From Pseudomonadota bacterium (GTDB lineage: Bacteria; Pseudomonadota; Gammaproteobacteria; CALCKW01), in the NCBI GenBank assembly GCA_039196715.1, contig JBCCUP010000040.1, positions 1 through 41,325 of the forward strand: 41,325 bases of DNA, read 5' to 3'. The position numbers were made by a program, and so were the translations under genes. Below the pieces are notes generated by a model, which ran no database searches, was not told the DNA's origin, and saw only the letters and a list, made by a program, of their open reading frames with translations. This document shows positions 16,154 through 24,431 of the stretch, in pieces; position 1 is the stretch's first letter, and every line of letters starts with the position of its first letter.

Positions 16154-16276
16154 CAGGCCATGGCGCACGCGGCAGACGCGAACCCGAGTGCGGCAGCGTT
16201 CGCCTACACTCTACCAACGCTGTGCCCGACAACACCGAGCGGTGCAGCAACGCCGACTTCTCACAAGGCTGTCACC

Positions 16277-16789
16277 ATGACAACACTCGTCTCCCTCGCC
16301 GTGCGCGTATTCAGCTGGTTGAGCGTGCTCTGGATCGCGCGCGTGTTCCTGACCTCGATCCCCTACAAGTTCACGCAAAGCCCGGACACGCAACACATCT
16401 TTGGCACCATCGGGACCTGGCTCGGCGGCTTCTTCGGCGAGGGCCTGGGTTCGGCCTTTTCGCAGTTCGGGCCCTATGTGATCGGCAGTGCAGAGATTCT
16501 CGCGTCGGCGATCCTCTTGTTGCCCGGTCTGCTCTGGATCGGCTCCAAGCTCAACCTGTGCCGGGCGCTCGACGCGTCGCCGTTTCACGCGCTGGGTGGG
16601 CTGTTCGCCTCGGCCATCATGTCCGGCGCGGTGTTCTTCCACCTGTTCTCGCCGCTCGGCATCGAAGTCCTGCACAACGGCGAGGGCGACGGCGGGTCGC
16701 TCTTCTACGCGGCGGTGTCGATCCTGGTACTCGGCGTGGTGTTGTTCCTGATCAACGGCCGGCGTCTGCGCAACCCGTTCAGCGCCTGA
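16277..16789 (+). CDS. DoxX-like small membrane protein
   Basis: The 170-residue protein has four hydrophobic segments (about residues 5-25, 70-90, 105-125 and 143-160) and the DoxX-type sequence YKFTQSPDTQHIF after helix 1. The second helix pair carries ILASAILLLPG and GGLFASAIMSGAVFFHLF. DoxX relatives are linked to redox or oxidative-stress functions in several bacteria, but no activity can be assigned here. The ATG at 16277 is the first sensible start. It stands alone between the LysR gene and a convergent operon, and its stop codon lies inside a strong hairpin shared with that operon's last gene. Confidence 0.7.
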   Translation: MTTLVSLAVRVFSWLSVLWIARVFLTSIPYKFTQSPDTQHIFGTIGTWLGGFFGEGLGSAFSQFGPYVIGSAEILASAILLLPGLLWIGSKLNLCRALDASPFHALGGLFASAIMSGAVFFHLFSPLGIEVLHNGEGDGGSLFYAAVSILVLGVVLFLINGRRLRNPFSA

Positions 16790-16818
16790 CCCCGACGCTG
16801 TGCAGTCGGGTCAGGCGC
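16782..16818. terminator. bidirectional hairpin shared by convergent genes
   Basis: GCGCCTGAC (16782-16790) and its continuation CCCGAC pair with GTCGGGTCAGGCGC (16805-16818), with one bulged base and an 8-base loop. The stop of the DoxX-like gene (16787-16789) and the stop of the convergent membrane-protein gene (16811-16813) both lie in the stem. No T-run follows on either side, so termination efficiency is uncertain, although hairpins between convergent genes commonly protect both 3' ends. Confidence 0.6.
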
Positions 16819-17662
16819 GCAGCAGCACACGCCCCAGGCTGAACAGTCCGTAGAGAAACAACAGCGGCAGCACCACCGACTGCAGCAGGAACACCACGAT
16901 CAGGTCGAGGGTGCTCTGCGCGGCGTCGGTCGCGGCCTGCTCGTAGGCCACGAGGCTGTCCTGCCAGTTGCCGAGCGAACGCGCGGCGTTGCCGAGTTGC
17001 GACAGCAATCCGGTGTCATCGTCGGTGGTCTGCAAGTCGTCGTTCAACGAGCTGATGCGGTCGCGGGTCGCCTCGAGGTCGGCCTGAGCGGCCGCGTACT
17101 GGGGTGCAAGGAACTGCCGGTACGCCAGCTCACCCATCAACACGGTGACTGGCACGGCAAAGCGCAGCACCAGCATCACCAACAGCAGCCGTTTCAACCA
17201 GAACGCGAAGCGCGGCCGCCGCCACCAGCCGAAGGCCACGCCGGCGACGGCCGCCAGCAAGGTGCCGGCGAGCAACGCAGTGGTCAGCCACCACGCACTC
17301 ATGCTCAGCAGCGCTTTCTGCATGCCGAGTGAGCTGCTGGCCGCGAGCATGACCCAGGCGAAGCGTTCGACCATGTCGTTGATCGGGTCCAATACCTGGC
17401 CCGGGGCAAAGTTGACGCCGATACCGGCCGGCTCGAGCGCGAACTCGGTCCCCTGTGCCACCGAGACCACCCCGTTCAAGGCGCGTGCGACCGCGAAGGC
17501 CACCAGCGCGCGCTGCAAGGCGCCGTCGATGTGGCCGGCGCTGGTGTCGTCGAGCCACCGCGACTGCGCGAGTGCGATCACGAGGGCCGCCACGCCGGCG
17601 GCGGTCAGCACCCACCGGAGCGGCGACGAGATGCGCTGCGCGGCGAGCCACGCTTTCAACAC
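16811..17662 (-). CDS. membrane protein of unknown function
   Basis: I do not recognise this 283-residue protein. It has a hydrophobic helix near residues 16-33, a weakly hydrophobic middle region, strong helices near 119-142 and 160-180, and a final pair or long helix near 250-280. Between residues about 190 and 245 lies a polar, Ala/Asp/Gln-rich stretch likely to form a helical or coiled-coil domain. The GTG start at 17662 overlaps the stop of the aldehyde-dehydrogenase-like gene by 7 bases, so it is the last gene of the trpS operon. It has no visible signal peptide cleavage site or catalytic motif. Confidence 0.7.
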   Translation of the reverse strand: MLKAWLAAQRISSPLRWVLTAAGVAALVIALAQSRWLDDTSAGHIDGALQRALVAFAVARALNGVVSVAQGTEFALEPAGIGVNFAPGQVLDPINDMVERFAWVMLAASSSLGMQKALLSMSAWWLTTALLAGTLLAAVAGVAFGWWRRPRFAFWLKRLLLVMLVLRFAVPVTVLMGELAYRQFLAPQYAAAQADLEATRDRISSLNDDLQTTDDDTGLLSQLGNAARSLGNWQDSLVAYEQAATDAAQSTLDLIVVFLLQSVVLPLLFLYGLFSLGRVLLRA

Positions 17663-18780
17663 GGGTGCTCCGCGTGCTCGCTATGGCGCCGTGGCACGAG
17701 CCAGGTGTGCCAGGCCTGCGGATCCAGTTCGAGCGCTGACGACGGCACCGTGTTGATGCAGATCCGGTCGGCGAGGCCGGCGTGCTGTTTGATGTGGTGC
17801 AGTTCCCGTTGGTCGATGCTGAACACGCTGAAGCAGCGCACGACGCGGTCGATCGCCGGCACGGTGTCGGTCGCGCGCACGGTGATGGCGCCGTGTTCGG
17901 CTGCCGCCGTGTCGGCGGTGTCGGCGTGTACGTGGGGTCGGGGCAGGTGGTCGGGCCACGCGCAGGTGGGCTCGCAGGGGTCGCCGCCGCGGCACTGTGC
18001 GAGTGCGTCCGTCAGTCGGTGTGTGATCTCCCAGTGCAGCGCGTGGTCGACCATCACGTCGCACACACTGAACGCACCTCTGCCGTTTTGCCAGCACACG
18101 GCCTCGGCAAGCTGGGTGACCGTGTGCTCGACCGGCGCGGAAGGCGCGACCCAAACCGCGTGAGACCCGGGGGTACCGGTGACCGGCGCCCCGTCGGGGT
18201 CGAGTCGCAGGCTCGCAGCCGCTGCGGTGTCGGCTGCCTGGGCCCGCTGCCAGAGCGACGCCAGGGTGCGGGCGAGCAGCATCCACGGTGCCTGGGGTTG
18301 CCAGCGGACCGTGCAGCCCACGTAGAGCGCGGACGCGAGCTGCGCGAACGCATCGGCGAGGCCGTCACCCGGGCGGCCTGCCACGCCAACGTCGCCGCGA
18401 GGGCGCCAGGTTGTCTCAGCCGTTTCCGCCGGCCACTGGAGGCGCTGGGAGACCTCGGCAAAGTGCGCCGCGCCGGCTGCGACGCTGCGCTCGCATTGCG
18501 TGAGCGGGTAGCCGGTCTCGAGGCAGTGCGCGTGTGCGAGCGGTCCGGCGTGGGCGGTGATCAGCGCGGCAAAGCGGTCCAGGGCACGGTGTCGCTCGCT
18601 GCGGCCGCGCCGGGCCCAGTCGCCGGCGGCGCCGGCGTCGTGTTCGGCAACCGGGGCAGTGGGTGACACCAACAGTGTGTCGTCGACAGGCGCGGGATGG
18701 CCGGGCGCGTGCGGGTCCGCGTCGATACCGAGGGCGTCGAGGGTGCGGCGCCAGTCGGCGGCGGCGGGTGCGCGGACCAC
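17656..18780 (-). CDS. degenerate aldehyde-dehydrogenase-like protein
   Basis: The 374-residue protein is best seen as a remnant or divergent member of the aldehyde dehydrogenase superfamily. Residues about 45-110 resemble the ALDH N-domain (SERHRALDRFAALI, then LETGYPL and AAGAAHFAEV). Residues about 217-250 resemble the segment around the catalytic cysteine, but read N232-G-R-G-A-F instead of NxGQxC. The PWN and KPSE coenzyme motifs are also missing (PGDGL and QPQA stand in similar places). It is about 100 residues shorter than normal. It is probably not an active dehydrogenase, yet it is an intact reading frame in a tight operon. I chose the GTG at 18780, one base beyond the LysE stop; an open frame extends 63 bases further upstream. 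Confidence 0.55.
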   Translation of the reverse strand: MVRAPAAADWRRTLDALGIDADPHAPGHPAPVDDTLLVSPTAPVAEHDAGAAGDWARRGRSERHRALDRFAALITAHAGPLAHAHCLETGYPLTQCERSVAAGAAHFAEVSQRLQWPAETAETTWRPRGDVGVAGRPGDGLADAFAQLASALYVGCTVRWQPQAPWMLLARTLASLWQRAQAADTAAAASLRLDPDGAPVTGTPGSHAVWVAPSAPVEHTVTQLAEAVCWQNGRGAFSVCDVMVDHALHWEITHRLTDALAQCRGGDPCEPTCAWPDHLPRPHVHADTADTAAAEHGAITVRATDTVPAIDRVVRCFSVFSIDQRELHHIKQHAGLADRICINTVPSSALELDPQAWHTWLVPRRHSEHAEHPC

Positions 18781-18781
18781 G

Positions 18782-19393
18782 TCAGCGCACCAACAAGGCC
18801 CAGAGGCCGGCGCCGCACAGCAGGCCGCCGCCGCCCAGCGCAAGCGGGCGGGTGGAGCGGGGCGACGTCAGCCAGGGCCGGGCTTGCGCAGCCAGCAACG
18901 CGAAGGCCGCCGCGTTGATCGCCGCCAGGACCACGAAGGTCGCGCCGAGCACGGCGAACTGGGGTGCCGCCGCAGTGGTGGGGTCGACGAACTGCGGCAT
19001 GAACGCAAGAAAGAAGGTGATGCCCTTGGGGTTGGTTGCGGTGACCAACCAGGTGTGGAACGCCATGCGGCGGAGCGGGGCCGAGCCGGTGTCCGGCAAG
19101 CGCGGTGTGAGCCCCTCACGCATCATCGTCACGCCAAGCCAGATCAGGTAGCCGGCGCCGAGCACCTTGACCACAAGAAAGGCCGTCGAGGAGGCCTGCA
19201 ACAGCAGGCCGAGGCCAAACAGGGACAGCAGCAGGGCCGTGGCGTCGCCCGCCGCGACCGCGAGGGCGAGCGGCAACGCCATGCGTCGCCCGTGTCGAAT
19301 CGACCAGGCGACGACAGTCAGCACCGTCGGGCCCGGGATCATCTGGATCACGATGCAGGCGAGGGCGAATCCCAACCAGACGCTGAGCGTCAC
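18782..19393 (-). CDS. LysE/RhtB-family exporter in the trpS operon
   Basis: The 203-residue amino-acid exporter family protein has about six hydrophobic helices and the signature MIPGPTVLTVVAWSIRHG near residue 18, with TNPKGITFFLAFMPQFVDP near residue 117. Its GTG start (19393) overlaps the asparaginase stop as GTGA. Coupling to an asparaginase-like hydrolase makes aspartate, threonine, homoserine or another small amino acid a possible cargo, but this is inference; family members vary widely in substrate. Confidence 0.9.
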   Translation of the reverse strand: MTLSVWLGFALACIVIQMIPGPTVLTVVAWSIRHGRRMALPLALAVAAGDATALLLSLFGLGLLLQASSTAFLVVKVLGAGYLIWLGVTMMREGLTPRLPDTGSAPLRRMAFHTWLVTATNPKGITFFLAFMPQFVDPTTAAAPQFAVLGATFVVLAAINAAAFALLAAQARPWLTSPRSTRPLALGGGGLLCGAGLWALLVR

Positions 19394-20421
19394 GACACAC
19401 CTCCATTTCGCAAGGTTGACACCAAGCCCTCAGGCGCCCGCATCTCGCCGACCCGCTGGCCGCGCGAGTTTCGCACGTCGGGGGTCAGGATGTCGGCGAG
19501 GGCGTCGCGCTGCGGGCCGTCGAGCAGACCGAGAGCGTCGAGGGCGGCGCCGAGGGCCACTTCGCTGCCGCGCCGAGCGCCGTCGTCGATCTTGAGCGCG
19601 AAGCCGATACCGAGCGACGGTACACCACCGGCGAACACGCCTTCGGCGCCGGTCTTGACCAGCGTCACCGTGTCGAGGTCCGCCATCACGCGGGTGCAGG
19701 CGCGGCCGGTGCCGGCGACCATGTGCGGGTGGGCGTTGCAGGCGGTGACGATGCGCTCGGCGGCGGCGGCGCGCTCGCCGGTCAGGCTACCCGGCGTCAC
19801 CAGCCGGGCGAAGCCGCGTGCCAGCGCCGTCAACGGGAAGGCGAGTGCCGGCAAGCCGCAGCCGTCGTAGTCCCAGGCGCAGCGCTCGGTGTCGACCCCA
19901 CAGAGATCGCCCATGACCTGGCGCCAGTGGCGCTGGCTCGGGTGTTCGAAGGCCTGGTAGTCAGCGTGCGCGTGCCCGGCGTGCCGGCACAGCGTCAGCA
20001 TGCCGGTGTGCTTGCCGGAACAGTTGTGGTACGCCCGGTTGGGTGTGCGCTGCGCGCGGTGAAACTCGGCCAGCAGCGCGGGCTCCATTGGTGTGTCCAC
20101 GCCGCAGGCGAGGGCGTTCTCGTCAAGATCGAGTTCGGCGAGCCAGGCTTGCACACGGTCGTGGTGGCACGCTTCGCCGTTGTGCGAGGCACAGGCGAGG
20201 GCGACGTCGCTGTCGCTGAGCCCGTAGGCTTCTGCAGCGCCGCTTTCGACCAGCGCGAGCGTCTGGATCGGTTTGTAGGCCGAGCGTGGAAAGACCGGCC
20301 GGTCCACGTCGCCCAGCGCGAAGCGCACCGTGCCCTCGGCGTCGACTGCCACCAGCGCACCGGTATGGTAACTCTCCACCAGGCCGCCGCGGGTGATCTC
20401 CGCGAGCACGGGACGGGTCAC
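19390..20421 (-). CDS. asparaginase (Rhizobium etli type, asparaginase II family)
   Basis: The 343-residue protein belongs to the family represented by the inducible L-asparaginase of Rhizobium etli, unrelated in fold to E. coli AnsA/AnsB. Known catalytic features are visible: the SxxK tetrad S47-A-Y-K50 in [10 protein letters not shown]79 in ACASHNGE, and the CSGKHTGML loop. The conserved [15 protein letters not shown] segment supports the zinc/cysteine region. It should hydrolyse asparagine, or a related amide, to aspartate and ammonia in the cytosol. The GTG start (20421) overlaps the trpS stop as GTGA, and its own stop overlaps the next gene. There is no signal peptide. Confidence 0.9.
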   Translation of the reverse strand: MTRPVLAEITRGGLVESYHTGALVAVDAEGTVRFALGDVDRPVFPRSAYKPIQTLALVESGAAEAYGLSDSDVALACASHNGEACHHDRVQAWLAELDLDENALACGVDTPMEPALLAEFHRAQRTPNRAYHNCSGKHTGMLTLCRHAGHAHADYQAFEHPSQRHWRQVMGDLCGVDTERCAWDYDGCGLPALAFPLTALARGFARLVTPGSLTGERAAAAERIVTACNAHPHMVAGTGRACTRVMADLDTVTLVKTGAEGVFAGGVPSLGIGFALKIDDGARRGSEVALGAALDALGLLDGPQRDALADILTPDVRNSRGQRVGEMRAPEGLVSTLRNGGVS

Positions 20422-21425
20422 GAGCGGATCAACCCGACAGCGTGGCGCAGTTGCTCAACGTAGGGGCCGCTCTCGGCGCGAGCGCGCGCCGCACCCGCCT
20501 GCAGGATCGCCTCGACCTCGGCCGGGTTGGCCATGAGCGCGTTGTAGCGCTCGCGCGGCTCGGCCAGGATGCCGTTCAGCTTTTCGAACAGCTTCTGTTT
20601 CATGTCACCCCAGCCGATCCCGTCGGCGAACCACTGGGCGGCCTCTTCGGTTTCCGCCTGGGTGGCGAAGGCGCGCCAGATCTCGAACAGCGAACTGCCC
20701 TCGGTGTCTTTCGGTTCGCCGGGTTCGAGCGAGTTGGTGACGATGCGCATGACGGCCTTGCGCAGCTTCTTTTCGGTCTCGAACAGCGGGATCGTGTTGT
20801 TGTAGCTCTTGCTCATCTTGCGGCCGTCGAGGCCGGTCAGCGTCGAGCCTTCCTCGGGCACCACCACATCGGGCAAAACCAGCAACTCGCCGTAGTGGTG
20901 GTTGAAGCGCTGCGCGATGTCGCGGGTCATTTCGAGGTGCTGGATCTGGTCCCGGCCAACCGGCACGTGGGTCGCCTTGAAGATCAGGATGTCGGCGGCC
21001 ATCAGCACGGGGTAGCTGAACAGGCCCATGCTGATGCCCTTGTCGGGGTCGGCACTGCCGGCGTCCTCGTTCTCCTGCACCACCGCTTTATATGCATGCG
21101 CACGATTCATCAGGCCCTTCGCGGTCATGCAGGTCAGCATCCAGGTCAGTTCCATGACTTCGGGGATGTCTGACTGGCGGTAGAACACGCAGCGGTCCGG
21201 GTCCAGGCCGAGGGCCAGCCAGGTGGCGGCGATCTCGAGCCGCGAGCGCGCCACGACTGCGGGGTCGTGGCATTTGATCAGCGCGTGGTAGTCGGCCAGG
21301 AAGTAGTAGTTCTCGGTGTCGGGCCGTCTGGACGCCTCGATCGCCGGGCGAATCGCGCCCACGTAATTGCCGAGGTGCGGGGTGCCGGACGTGGTAATAC
21401 CGGTCAGGTAGCGCTGGGTAGCCAT
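20418..21425 (-). CDS. trpS: tryptophanyl-tRNA synthetase
   Basis: TrpS charges tRNA-Trp with tryptophan. The 335-residue class I synthetase has the HIGH-like signature as PHLGN (residues 16-20) and the KMSKS loop intact. The tryptophan-pocket region ([14 protein letters not shown]) and [19 protein letters not shown] are typical. The ATG at 21425 gives normal length; an open frame upstream encodes nothing familial. It leads a five-gene operon with overlapping starts and stops, so an essential housekeeping gene drives four accessory ones. A 227-base divergent spacer separates it from the L,D-transpeptidase gene. Confidence 0.97.
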   Translation of the reverse strand: MATQRYLTGITTSGTPHLGNYVGAIRPAIEASRRPDTENYYFLADYHALIKCHDPAVVARSRLEIAATWLALGLDPDRCVFYRQSDIPEVMELTWMLTCMTAKGLMNRAHAYKAVVQENEDAGSADPDKGISMGLFSYPVLMAADILIFKATHVPVGRDQIQHLEMTRDIAQRFNHHYGELLVLPDVVVPEEGSTLTGLDGRKMSKSYNNTIPLFETEKKLRKAVMRIVTNSLEPGEPKDTEGSSLFEIWRAFATQAETEEAAQWFADGIGWGDMKQKLFEKLNGILAEPRERYNALMANPAEVEAILQAGAARARAESGPYVEQLRHAVGLIRS

Positions 21426-21652
21426 GAGCTCGCTGTGCGGGGTGTGAATGGCGGTCAGTCTACCGTGGCAGCGGCGCCAAGGGGTGTGTCCCGGGGCACA
21501 CACCGGGCCTCTCGGCGCGGCGGTGAACCCGGGAGGCCAGTCCCTGGGATGCCAAAAAATACTACACCTTCGCGTGGTGGTGCCGCCACAGAGTGGGCAA
21601 GCCCACAACCCATCGAGAGAGCCGGCGCAAAGACCGGCACCAAGCCCATACC
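21426..21652. promoter_or_regulatory. divergent spacer trpS / L,D-transpeptidase
   Basis: The 227-base region should carry the trpS-operon promoter (minus) and the transpeptidase promoter (plus). I see no tandem Trp codons with an attenuator and no T-box-like structure. No sigma-70 pair could be assigned with confidence. Confidence 0.35.
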
Positions 21653-23083
21653 ATGCAAATCGTTAACGTTTCGCTGCCGCACGCAGGACGTGTGCACAAG
21701 CATCTTCTTAACGGTGTTGCACTCGTTGTATTAGTGTCGACGCCACGGCTCGGGGTCTGTCTGTCATCGGTTCTGCCACTGTCGCAGGCCGAGGCCGCAA
21801 TCGCCCTCAGCACGGATCACCTTACGACGCGGGCTGACCCGCACGTCCCCGCGGCGGTGTTCTTCGAGGACGGTCCTGTCGGATTCCACCCTGCCGACGG
21901 GGAGACAGCGCAGCCGGCGCCCGCGCGCCGCTCCTACCTCGTCGAGCCGAGGGTGCCGCGGGTGGTTGACCCCGCGGCCCACGCCCGCGAATTTCAGCAC
22001 CACCGCATGGCGGACCTCGACGCCCCGGCCACTGTGCGTCGCCTGCGCGGTCTGCAGGCGCGCTACCAGCGTCTGGTGGACGCGGGTGGCTGGACTTCGA
22101 TTCCGGCCGGTCCTGATGTCGCCCCTGGCGCGTTCGATGACCGACTGACGGCGGTGCGAGCGCGCCTTGCACTCACCGGCGACATCGCCTCGCCCGACGG
22201 CGAGCCGGTGCTGGACCGTGCGCTGGTGGACGGCCTGGCCCACTTCCAGCGCCGCGTCCAGTTGCCGCCGACCGGCGCGTTGGATGCCGCCACGCTCGCC
22301 GCGCTCAACGTCCCGGCCGAGCGTCGCCTGATGTCGATCGCGCTCAGCCTGTCGCGCACCGTGGCTCTGCCGCGGGATGCCGAGCAGGACTTCGTGCTGA
22401 TCAACATCGCCGGCTACGACGCCACCTACCAACGCGGTGATCGCGTGCTGTGGTCCGGCAAAACCATGGTCGGCACAACCCGGACCCGCACGCCGCAGCT
22501 CGAAAGTGCGATCGACCGGCTGGTGTTCAACCCGACCTGGATCGTGCCCAACGGGATCGCGACGCGCAGCGTGTTGCCGGCGGTGATCAAGGACCCGGGC
22601 TACCTCGCGCGCAAGAACCTGCGGGTCTTTGACATGAAATGGCAACCCGTCGACCCGAACACGGTCGACTGGCGCGCGGTCAAGGCGAGCCGCAACCGGG
22701 ATATCTACATCCGGCAGGACGCCGGCGACGACAACGCGCTGGGCAAGGTGAAGTTCATGTTTCCCAACAAGCACAGCGTCTACCTGCACGACACGCCGAG
22801 CAAGCACCTCTTCGACGAGGGCGTGCGCGCGTTCAGCAACGGCTGCGTGCGACTCGAGAACCCGATGGCGCTGGCCTCGGCGATGCTCGATCTGCAGGGA
22901 CTGAACGGCGACGCCCTGCGGGCGCACGCCGAGGCGACGACGCAGCCCGAGGTGATTCGATTCGAGCGGCCGGTGCCGGTGCACATGGTGTATCTGACGG
23001 CCGAGCTCGGTGAAAAAGGCGAGGCGGTGTTCCACGCCGACGTCTACGACGAGGACACCGAGCAGGCGATGGCGAGTCTCTGA
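21653..23083 (+). CDS. periplasmic L,D-transpeptidase with peptidoglycan-binding domain (YcbB/LdtD type)
   Basis: The exported enzyme forms 3-3 peptide cross-links in peptidoglycan. About 476 residues are predicted from the ATG at 21653. The N-terminal hydrophobic segment ([11 protein letters not shown]) is a signal peptide or anchor. A GTG at 21692 with AGGA just upstream would give a tidier signal peptide and is a real alternative start. A peptidoglycan-binding motif ([20 protein letters not shown]) lies near residue 185. The YkuD catalytic domain follows, with its His in YLHDTPSK and the nucleophile Cys398 in FSNGCVRL. The layout matches YcbB-type enzymes but is shorter than the 615-residue E. 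coli LdtD. Confidence 0.9.
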   Translation: MQIVNVSLPHAGRVHKHLLNGVALVVLVSTPRLGVCLSSVLPLSQAEAAIALSTDHLTTRADPHVPAAVFFEDGPVGFHPADGETAQPAPARRSYLVEPRVPRVVDPAAHAREFQHHRMADLDAPATVRRLRGLQARYQRLVDAGGWTSIPAGPDVAPGAFDDRLTAVRARLALTGDIASPDGEPVLDRALVDGLAHFQRRVQLPPTGALDAATLAALNVPAERRLMSIALSLSRTVALPRDAEQDFVLINIAGYDATYQRGDRVLWSGKTMVGTTRTRTPQLESAIDRLVFNPTWIVPNGIATRSVLPAVIKDPGYLARKNLRVFDMKWQPVDPNTVDWRAVKASRNRDIYIRQDAGDDNALGKVKFMFPNKHSVYLHDTPSKHLFDEGVRAFSNGCVRLENPMALASAMLDLQGLNGDALRAHAEATTQPEVIRFERPVPVHMVYLTAELGEKGEAVFHADVYDEDTEQAMASL

Positions 23084-23139
23084 AAACGCTGTCGGGAGGA
23101 CGGTGCCGACAGATGGGGTGCGGCGGCCGTCACCTGACC

Positions 23140-23157
23140 GGGGCCAGGGTGGGCCCC
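23140..23157. terminator. GC hairpin between convergent genes
   Basis: GGGGCC (23140-23145) pairs with GGCCCC (23152-23157) around six bases in the 104-base gap between the convergent transpeptidase and moaA genes. A second stem, CTGTCGG (23089-23095) with CCGACAG (23106-23112), follows the transpeptidase stop directly. Neither has a clear T-run, so both are only terminator-like. Confidence 0.45.
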
Positions 23158-23187
23158 GTGCCGCGTCGCCGAACACATCCGCGTGAC

Positions 23188-24204
23188 TCAACCGCCGATG
23201 TAGGACATCTCGACTTTCTTGATCGGCGTGCCGGCGAGCGAGGCGCGGACTTCGGAGTAGCGGTCTGACCGGTGCGTCCAGATGGCATCCAGGCGGTCGC
23301 GCAGCGCGTCGTCGTCGGCGCCGTCGCGCAGCAAGCCACGGAAATCGTGACCCAGGCTTGCAAACAAGCAGGTGTAGAGCTGACCGACTGCGGACAGCCT
23401 CGCGCGGTGGCAATCGCCGCAGAAGGGTTGCGACACTGACGCGATCACGCCAATCTCGCCACCGCCGTCGCGGTAGCGCCAGCGCTTCGCCACCTCGCCC
23501 GTGTAATTTGGTTCGACCGGTTCAAGTGGCAGTGCGGCGTCGACGGTTTCGACGATGTCGGTGGCGCTGAAGACGGCGTCGGGCTGCCAGCCGTTGGCGT
23601 TGCCGACGTCCATGAATTCGATGAACCGCAGGATGTGCCCGGTGCCGTGGAAGTACTGCGCCATCGGCAACACGTCGTCGTGGTTCATGCCCCGTTTGAC
23701 GACCATGTTGACCTTGATCTTCTCGAATCCGGCGTCGTGGCAGTGCGCGATGCCGTCGAGCACGGTTTGCACCGAGATGTTGACGTCGTTGACGGCCTTG
23801 AAGGTGTCGTCGTCGAGCGCATCCAGGCTCACGTTGACGCGGTCAAGGCCGGCGTTGCGCAAGTTGCGTGCGCGCGTCGGGGTGATCAGCGACGCGTTGG
23901 TGGTGATAGCGATGTCTTCAACGCCAGGCACCCGCTTGAGCCGCTCGATCAAGCGTTCGAGGTCGCTGCGCACCAGCGGCTCCCCGCCGGTGAGCCGAAG
24001 CTTGCGGACGCCGCGCTCGGCAAAGACGCGGACCAGCCGCTCGATTTCCTCGAACGACAACAGTTCGCGACGGGGCAGAAACAGGTGATTCTTGTCGAAC
24101 ACCTCGCGCGGCATACAGTAGACACAGCGGAAGTTGCATCGGTCGGTGACCGAGATGCGCAAGTCGCGCAGCGGCCGTCCGAGGGTGTCTGTCAAGGCAA
24201 ACAC
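23188..24204 (-). CDS. moaA: GTP 3',8-cyclase MoaA
   Basis: MoaA is the radical-SAM enzyme for the first step of molybdenum cofactor synthesis, converting GTP to 3',8-cyclo-GTP. The N-terminal radical-SAM cluster motif CNFRCVYC supplies three cysteines, and the C-terminal [4Fe-4S] site appears in CGDCHRARLSAVG with a further cysteine in YTCLF. The protein ends in Gly-Gly, required for activity in characterised MoaA. I chose the GTG at 24204 (338 residues) because AAGG sits six bases upstream; the TTG at 24210 is less likely. No other moa genes are adjacent, although an XdhC-like molybdoenzyme chaperone gene lies 2.4 kb away. Confidence 0.95.
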   Translation of the reverse strand: MFALTDTLGRPLRDLRISVTDRCNFRCVYCMPREVFDKNHLFLPRRELLSFEEIERLVRVFAERGVRKLRLTGGEPLVRSDLERLIERLKRVPGVEDIAITTNASLITPTRARNLRNAGLDRVNVSLDALDDDTFKAVNDVNISVQTVLDGIAHCHDAGFEKIKVNMVVKRGMNHDDVLPMAQYFHGTGHILRFIEFMDVGNANGWQPDAVFSATDIVETVDAALPLEPVEPNYTGEVAKRWRYRDGGGEIGVIASVSQPFCGDCHRARLSAVGQLYTCLFASLGHDFRGLLRDGADDDALRDRLDAIWTHRSDRYSEVRASLAGTPIKKVEMSYIGG

Positions 24205-24431
24205 GGGCAACCTTCAGGTAGGCAAAACGGGCTGTGAGCCTGCCACAACTGCCTTGGGACCGCCACTGAGTGGATCACAGGACCCGCCACAGACGACCAT
24301 CAAACGCCGCAAGGCACTCTCAAAATCCGCTAGGCATTTGAAAACCCTTGGGGTTTTGGCCGCTGGCGTGCGTGGACCGACACGCACAGGGGGCGCTATG
24401 ATGTGCGGCTGACCACACGAGCGCGAGCACC
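24205..24431. promoter_or_regulatory. divergent spacer moaA / hydroxyacid dehydrogenase with hairpin
   Basis: This 227-base non-coding region contains AAAACCC (24341-24347) paired with GGGTTTT (24351-24357) around TTG, flanked by lower-GC sequence. On either strand the hairpin ends in a short T-run and could act as a small terminator or attenuator. I see no conserved molybdenum-cofactor riboswitch core here, but cannot exclude one by eye. Confidence 0.4.

Noticed and set aside
21764-23413. 549-codon minus-strand open frame opposite the L,D-transpeptidase
   Set aside because: The plus-strand product has a complete YkuD domain with its catalytic cysteine; the antisense frame is Arg/His-rich shadow that even runs into moaA.
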